Part shown: positions 18,272-21,993 of the stretch, one piece after another
Numbering within the stretch: position 1 is the stretch's first letter
How the letters are laid out: every line of letters starts with the position of its first letter
DNA from: Alectoria sarmentosa
Taxonomy: Eukaryota; Ascomycota; Lecanoromycetes; Lecanorales; Parmeliaceae
NCBI GenBank assembly: GCA_009733775.1
Contig: WOGZ01000448.1
Span: forward strand, 1 to 21,993
Length of the DNA stretch: 21,993 bases
Reading direction: 5' to 3'
The notes under the pieces: generated by a model
Told to the model about the DNA's origin: nothing
The model's database searches: none
Seen by the model: the letters and a program-made list of their open reading frames with translations, nothing else
Made by a program: the position numbers and the translations under genes

Positions 18272-21200
18272 CGTTTCTTTTTTAAAATTATAAATAAAAA
18301 AAGAAATAAATGATTTTGATGTTCGATGTTTTTAACGAGTCTATATTTATTATAACAAACATTAATTTATTTTTCAACGATAACGATGTTTAATTCGAAA
18401 AAAATAAATTTAAAAAAAACGTTATCGATTTAATTAATATCAAAAACAACAATTATCTTATCGTTATTTAAAAATATACGATAATTCTTATCTTAATATC
18501 TTAAAAGACGTTCTTTAATGACGCGATCTTGATATTTTTTTCAATCAATATTATAAAACACAATTTAACAATAATCGATTTGATCGATAATGCGTAAATG
18601 AAATATATTAAAAAAAAACCCGATATTAATTTCGAATGAAATAACATTATAATCGATGATAAATTAAATATTATAAAGAATATTAATTATTCGAATGAAC
18701 TTTATTTAATATTTTTAAATTAATTTGTTCTTTTAAATATAACGTTTATTTTGCGTTAAATAATAACATTTAAACGTTCGAATTTATTATTTATTTAATT
18801 ATTATCAAAAATGATGCCTTTTCAAATAATATTTTTGAATAATCGAAAAAATTTCATTTAATAATTATCGAATTTAATGTTATAATTAATGCGAAAACGA
18901 ATACATTTATTATCGTTATATTTCGAATCATTAAAAAACATTTTAAATGCGATAAAAATTATTAAATCAAATTTATCGAATAACAAATAAACGTCAAATC
19001 GAAAAGTTTTATCATCAAAAAAGATGATTATTCATTCAAAATCATTTTAAAAGACATCGAATAAATCTTAAAAATCGTTATAAATTAAATCGTTTTATCA
19101 TTTTTCAAAGATAATGTGTTATTTATATAATTTAATTCTCATATTAATTATAAAACATGATTCGTAAACATCGTCGAAAAATGAAATGAAAAAATTCATT
19201 TCAACGCATATTTTAATTAATTTTTTAAGATTTTAAACGTTCAAATAATCGTAATGTGCGTATTATATACGAAAAATTATTTCATTAATTTGAAACTTTG
19301 ATAAAAATTAAGATTTTTAATTATCAAAAATAAATTCAATTGAAAATTCATTATAAGCGAAAATCTTTTCATTAATGATTATTAAAATTAAAAAGATTTC
19401 TTTTTAAATATCGAGCGCATAAAAACGATTTTGAATACGTTTAAAAAAAAACGCTATTTTTTAACGATAATATCATCGAAAATAAAAATCAAAAAAATTC
19501 CTTATTTTTTCAATTGTTTTTCAAAAATGAAATTAAAATCATAATTAAACATGAATTAAACGTTTCGAAGAATTAAAATACGCTTTACATTATTCATTTT
19601 ATATTTAAATTCGATATTTTCGAAATCGATAATTATACGATTATCGACAAAATCATTTATAAGATATAAAAATTAAAAAAGTTTAAAGATTTTAAAAATC
19701 GAAAAGATATAAATTATGTGTTAAATGTATACATAATCGCGAAATTAAAGAAAAGATATTGTTATTATAATGAATAAAACAATAATTTACGCTTTATCGA
19801 TAACTTTAAACTTAATATCATAAATCTTTTTATTTCAAGTATTAAAACTTATAATAAATTTAAAAATCGATTTAAGAGCGACGAAAGTGATAAAAAGAAT
19901 AAAAATAATAAAATTAATGTGAATAATAAAGCAACGAACGATTTTAAATTAAATAATCATCACAATTACGTTAACATTATCAAATTGATTCTTTGATTTT
20001 TCAACGAATTTAAATTCAAATTTTTTTTCTTTTCGATTACGTTTTTCACGATTTTCATGATCACGATTATCACGATCATTACGATCATTACGATTTTCAC
20101 GATTTTCCTTATTTATATCGTTTAATTCGTTTAATCGTTTATTATATTAATCGCATTTATTAATATCGTATCAATTCTTTTTGCAATGAATATAATATTT
20201 ATAAATTTAAATATAAATATGAAAATTATTGAAATTTGCGTTCGTTTAAACGTGATATTCGACGATATCTTTGAAGATAATAAAAATAAATATAAATTAT
20301 TGAAGATATTTTAAAAAGTCGTTAATAATGATGATAAGCGCATAAGTTTTCGAATGCGTGAAATCGAATAAATTAATAATCATATTAAAAAATCGAATTA
20401 TCGTATAATTCAACGTTTATTTAATCTCACAATCTTTATTATAAACGTTATAAATTTAATTATAATTTTCGCGATACGCATTATATTAAAAATTTAATCT
20501 TTTATAAAAATAATAAATTTTTCAATTTTCATCGAAAAAAAAACCCCTCGATCGAATTGATTTTTGAATTTTAAATAATATTTATAAAATTTTTTAAACT
20601 TTTACGATTTATTTTCGCAAACAATTAAAATGAGAAATTTCAATTTAAAAATAATAAAATTGAAAATGTTAAAACTTCGAAATTTATTTTTTTCGAATTC
20701 TTTTTAAACATTAAAAATATTAATGTGATATTCGATTTTATTTCGAAGATTATTTTCGTAACGAGTTTTTATTATCGTGTAAATTTTATTATGCGTTTCG
20801 ATTTAAATTAAAACGTTTATTTTAATAATAACAAATTTTGTTTCGACGATTAAACGATTATTCGAAACGTCTTTTATTTCAATAATAAAACTTTTGATAA
20901 ATTTGATCGTATCGATTTCAATTTAATATCACAATTTAATTAAATTTAAAAAGTTTTACATTTGACGTTTTCATTTAATGTGATTAATAATTTTTATAAA
21001 CATTTTAATTTTTTTAAATTGATTCAAAAAAATCGAAAGCTTGATTTTAAAATGTTCGAATATAATATTTAAAAAAATTTAAATTAAATTTCAAAATTTA
21101 AAAGTTTTTAAAATTTGAATTTGAATTTTCGTTTAAATTAATGCTCGAAAAAATGATTTATAATAAAACAAAATTTGAAAATGATAAAATTTGCGTAATA

Positions 21201-21855
21201 AAAATTTTAAAATAATTAAAATAAAAAACGTCGAAGAAATAAAGCGCGTTTTGAAATCGAAAAGTTTTTCGTTAATAATAAACTTTGATAATGATTCGAA
21301 AATTTATTATTTTAAAATAAGAATGAAATTAATGTAAAAGTTTAAAACAAAATCGTTATCGTTATTATTATCGTTATCGTTATCGTTATTCAAAAAATGT
21401 TCAAAAATTTATAAGCTTTTGAAAATATAAGAAAAATCCCGTTGAGCCTTGAAATTGATTCGATATAATTTAAATTTTCATTTACGAAAAATCTTTATTT
21501 CGCAATCAAAAAAGTATTCGACGATGTTTAAAAAAACGACAAATTTAATAAATCTTAAAAGAAATATAAAAACATAAAGATGTTATTTTGAAAAAAAATC
21601 ATTTAATTTTATAAATCGTAATGAATTTATGATGAATACATTATTCGAATTATATTAAACGTTTTAATAATCAAAAAACCTTAAAAAAAATGATAAGATT
21701 TTAAGATCGAAAGCGAAATTAACAATTTCGTTTTATTCGTTTAAAACGTTCGAATGCAATATTATTATCATTAAAATCGTTTTATAATAAAAGCTTTTTT
21801 TTTTAATTTTTGAAATAAAGGATTTTTTTTCTTTAAATTTTAATTTTAACATATC
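18272..21855. other. Heavily mutated AT-rich DNA, probable transposon remains
   Basis: Several + frames stay partly coherent (for example about 18480-18780, 19560-19990 and 20780-21200) with Lys/Asn/Gln/Arg-rich translations. One has LCVKCIHNREIKEK near 19705-19745, faintly like a retroviral zinc knuckle but lacking the His and last Cys. A short run of CACGATTTTCATGATCACGA-type repeats lies at 20046-20105; read on the minus strand it gives Arg-Asp/Asn/Glu alternation. Short GTTATC repeats occur at 21354-21388. Not assignable. Confidence 0.4.
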
Positions 21856-21993
21856 TTAAGGGGCTACTAGCATAATTAAATACTTTGTCAAAAAATAATT
21901 ACATAAATATTTATAATAACTATTTTTCAACAAATGTATAACATTGTTAAAATCTTTCGAAAATATAATAACATTAAGTTTTGTTTAAATTTA
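21856..21993 (-). repeat. Long repeat R, copy 3 (inverted, cut by window end)
   Basis: Begins at TTAA (21856-21859) followed by GGGGCTACTAGCATAATTAA, the reverse complement of the end of copy 1, and continues in register to the window edge with only a few differences. Closer to copy 1 than to copy 2 at the TTAA end. Confidence 0.88.

Noticed and set aside
19700..19790. Retroviral zinc knuckle
   Set aside because: Cys-x2-Cys is present but the His and fourth Cys are not, in either of the two frames tried, and the missing codons cannot be reached by C->T or G->A alone.
20521..20560. Telomere-like or terminator signal at ACCCCTCGATCG
   Set aside because: Single occurrence, no repeat, no context.
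1..21993. Mitochondrial or apicomplexan origin because of ~17% GC
   Set aside because: No mitochondrial genes, and the nuclear-type copia and piggyBac fossils with C->T/G->A stops and a chromoviral chromodomain fit a RIP-affected fungal nuclear genome better.

Overview
This window looks like an AT-rich, transposon-filled compartment of a filamentous fungus, most likely an ascomycete with a RIP-like hypermutation process. A hand count of 16201-16500 gives 23 C and 27 G in 300 bases (about 17% GC). Every recognisable gene is a fossil. Its frame is still readable, but it is broken almost only by TAA and TGA, and its lost residues fit C->T / G->A changes. CpG survives far better than other C contexts, and CC/GG steps are nearly gone outside a few islands. 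I see no host gene, tRNA or rRNA.

Left part (1-8879). A long repeat R (1-586 and about 8265-8879, direct; 21856-21993, inverted) contains TGTTGAAAA-type microsatellite and always ends at a TTAA. Between R1 and R2 lies a complete but dead Ty1/copia polyprotein on the + strand: Gag, protease, integrase, reverse transcriptase and RNase H tail, 2511-6790. A Ser/Thr/Pro-rich reading frame (1175-2510) precedes it and may be its Gag N-terminus. A 13-unit minisatellite with two unit lengths (7735-8153) sits just before R2.

Middle part (8880-15872). This is the most interesting object: a roughly 7-kb piggyBac-like DNA transposon, not recognised at first because its transposase is full of stops and frameshifts. 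It has inverted terminal repeats of 650-780 bp, TTAA next to both ends, and subterminal iterons (3 x 25 bp left, 4 x 26 bp right). Each repeat ends in an inward-facing promoter-like module M. The left M leads into the piggyBac transposase (+, 9679-11158). The right M leads into a chromodomain protein (-, 15120-14353) built from the C-terminal end of a Ty3/gypsy integrase. Two more genes lie inside: a hydrophilic Ser/Thr/Pro/Lys-rich protein (+, 11655-12230) and a 485-residue protein with a heptapeptide-repeat linker and a coiled-coil-like tail (-, 13843-12386). So this appears to be a four-gene piggyBac element carrying its own chromatin-reader module. A third copy of M, very similar to the left one, stands at 955-1078 ahead of the Ser/Thr/Pro-rich frame.

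Right part (15873-21855). Heavily mutated DNA with some coherent + strand frames that I cannot assign to a family, closed by the inverted R copy at the window end.
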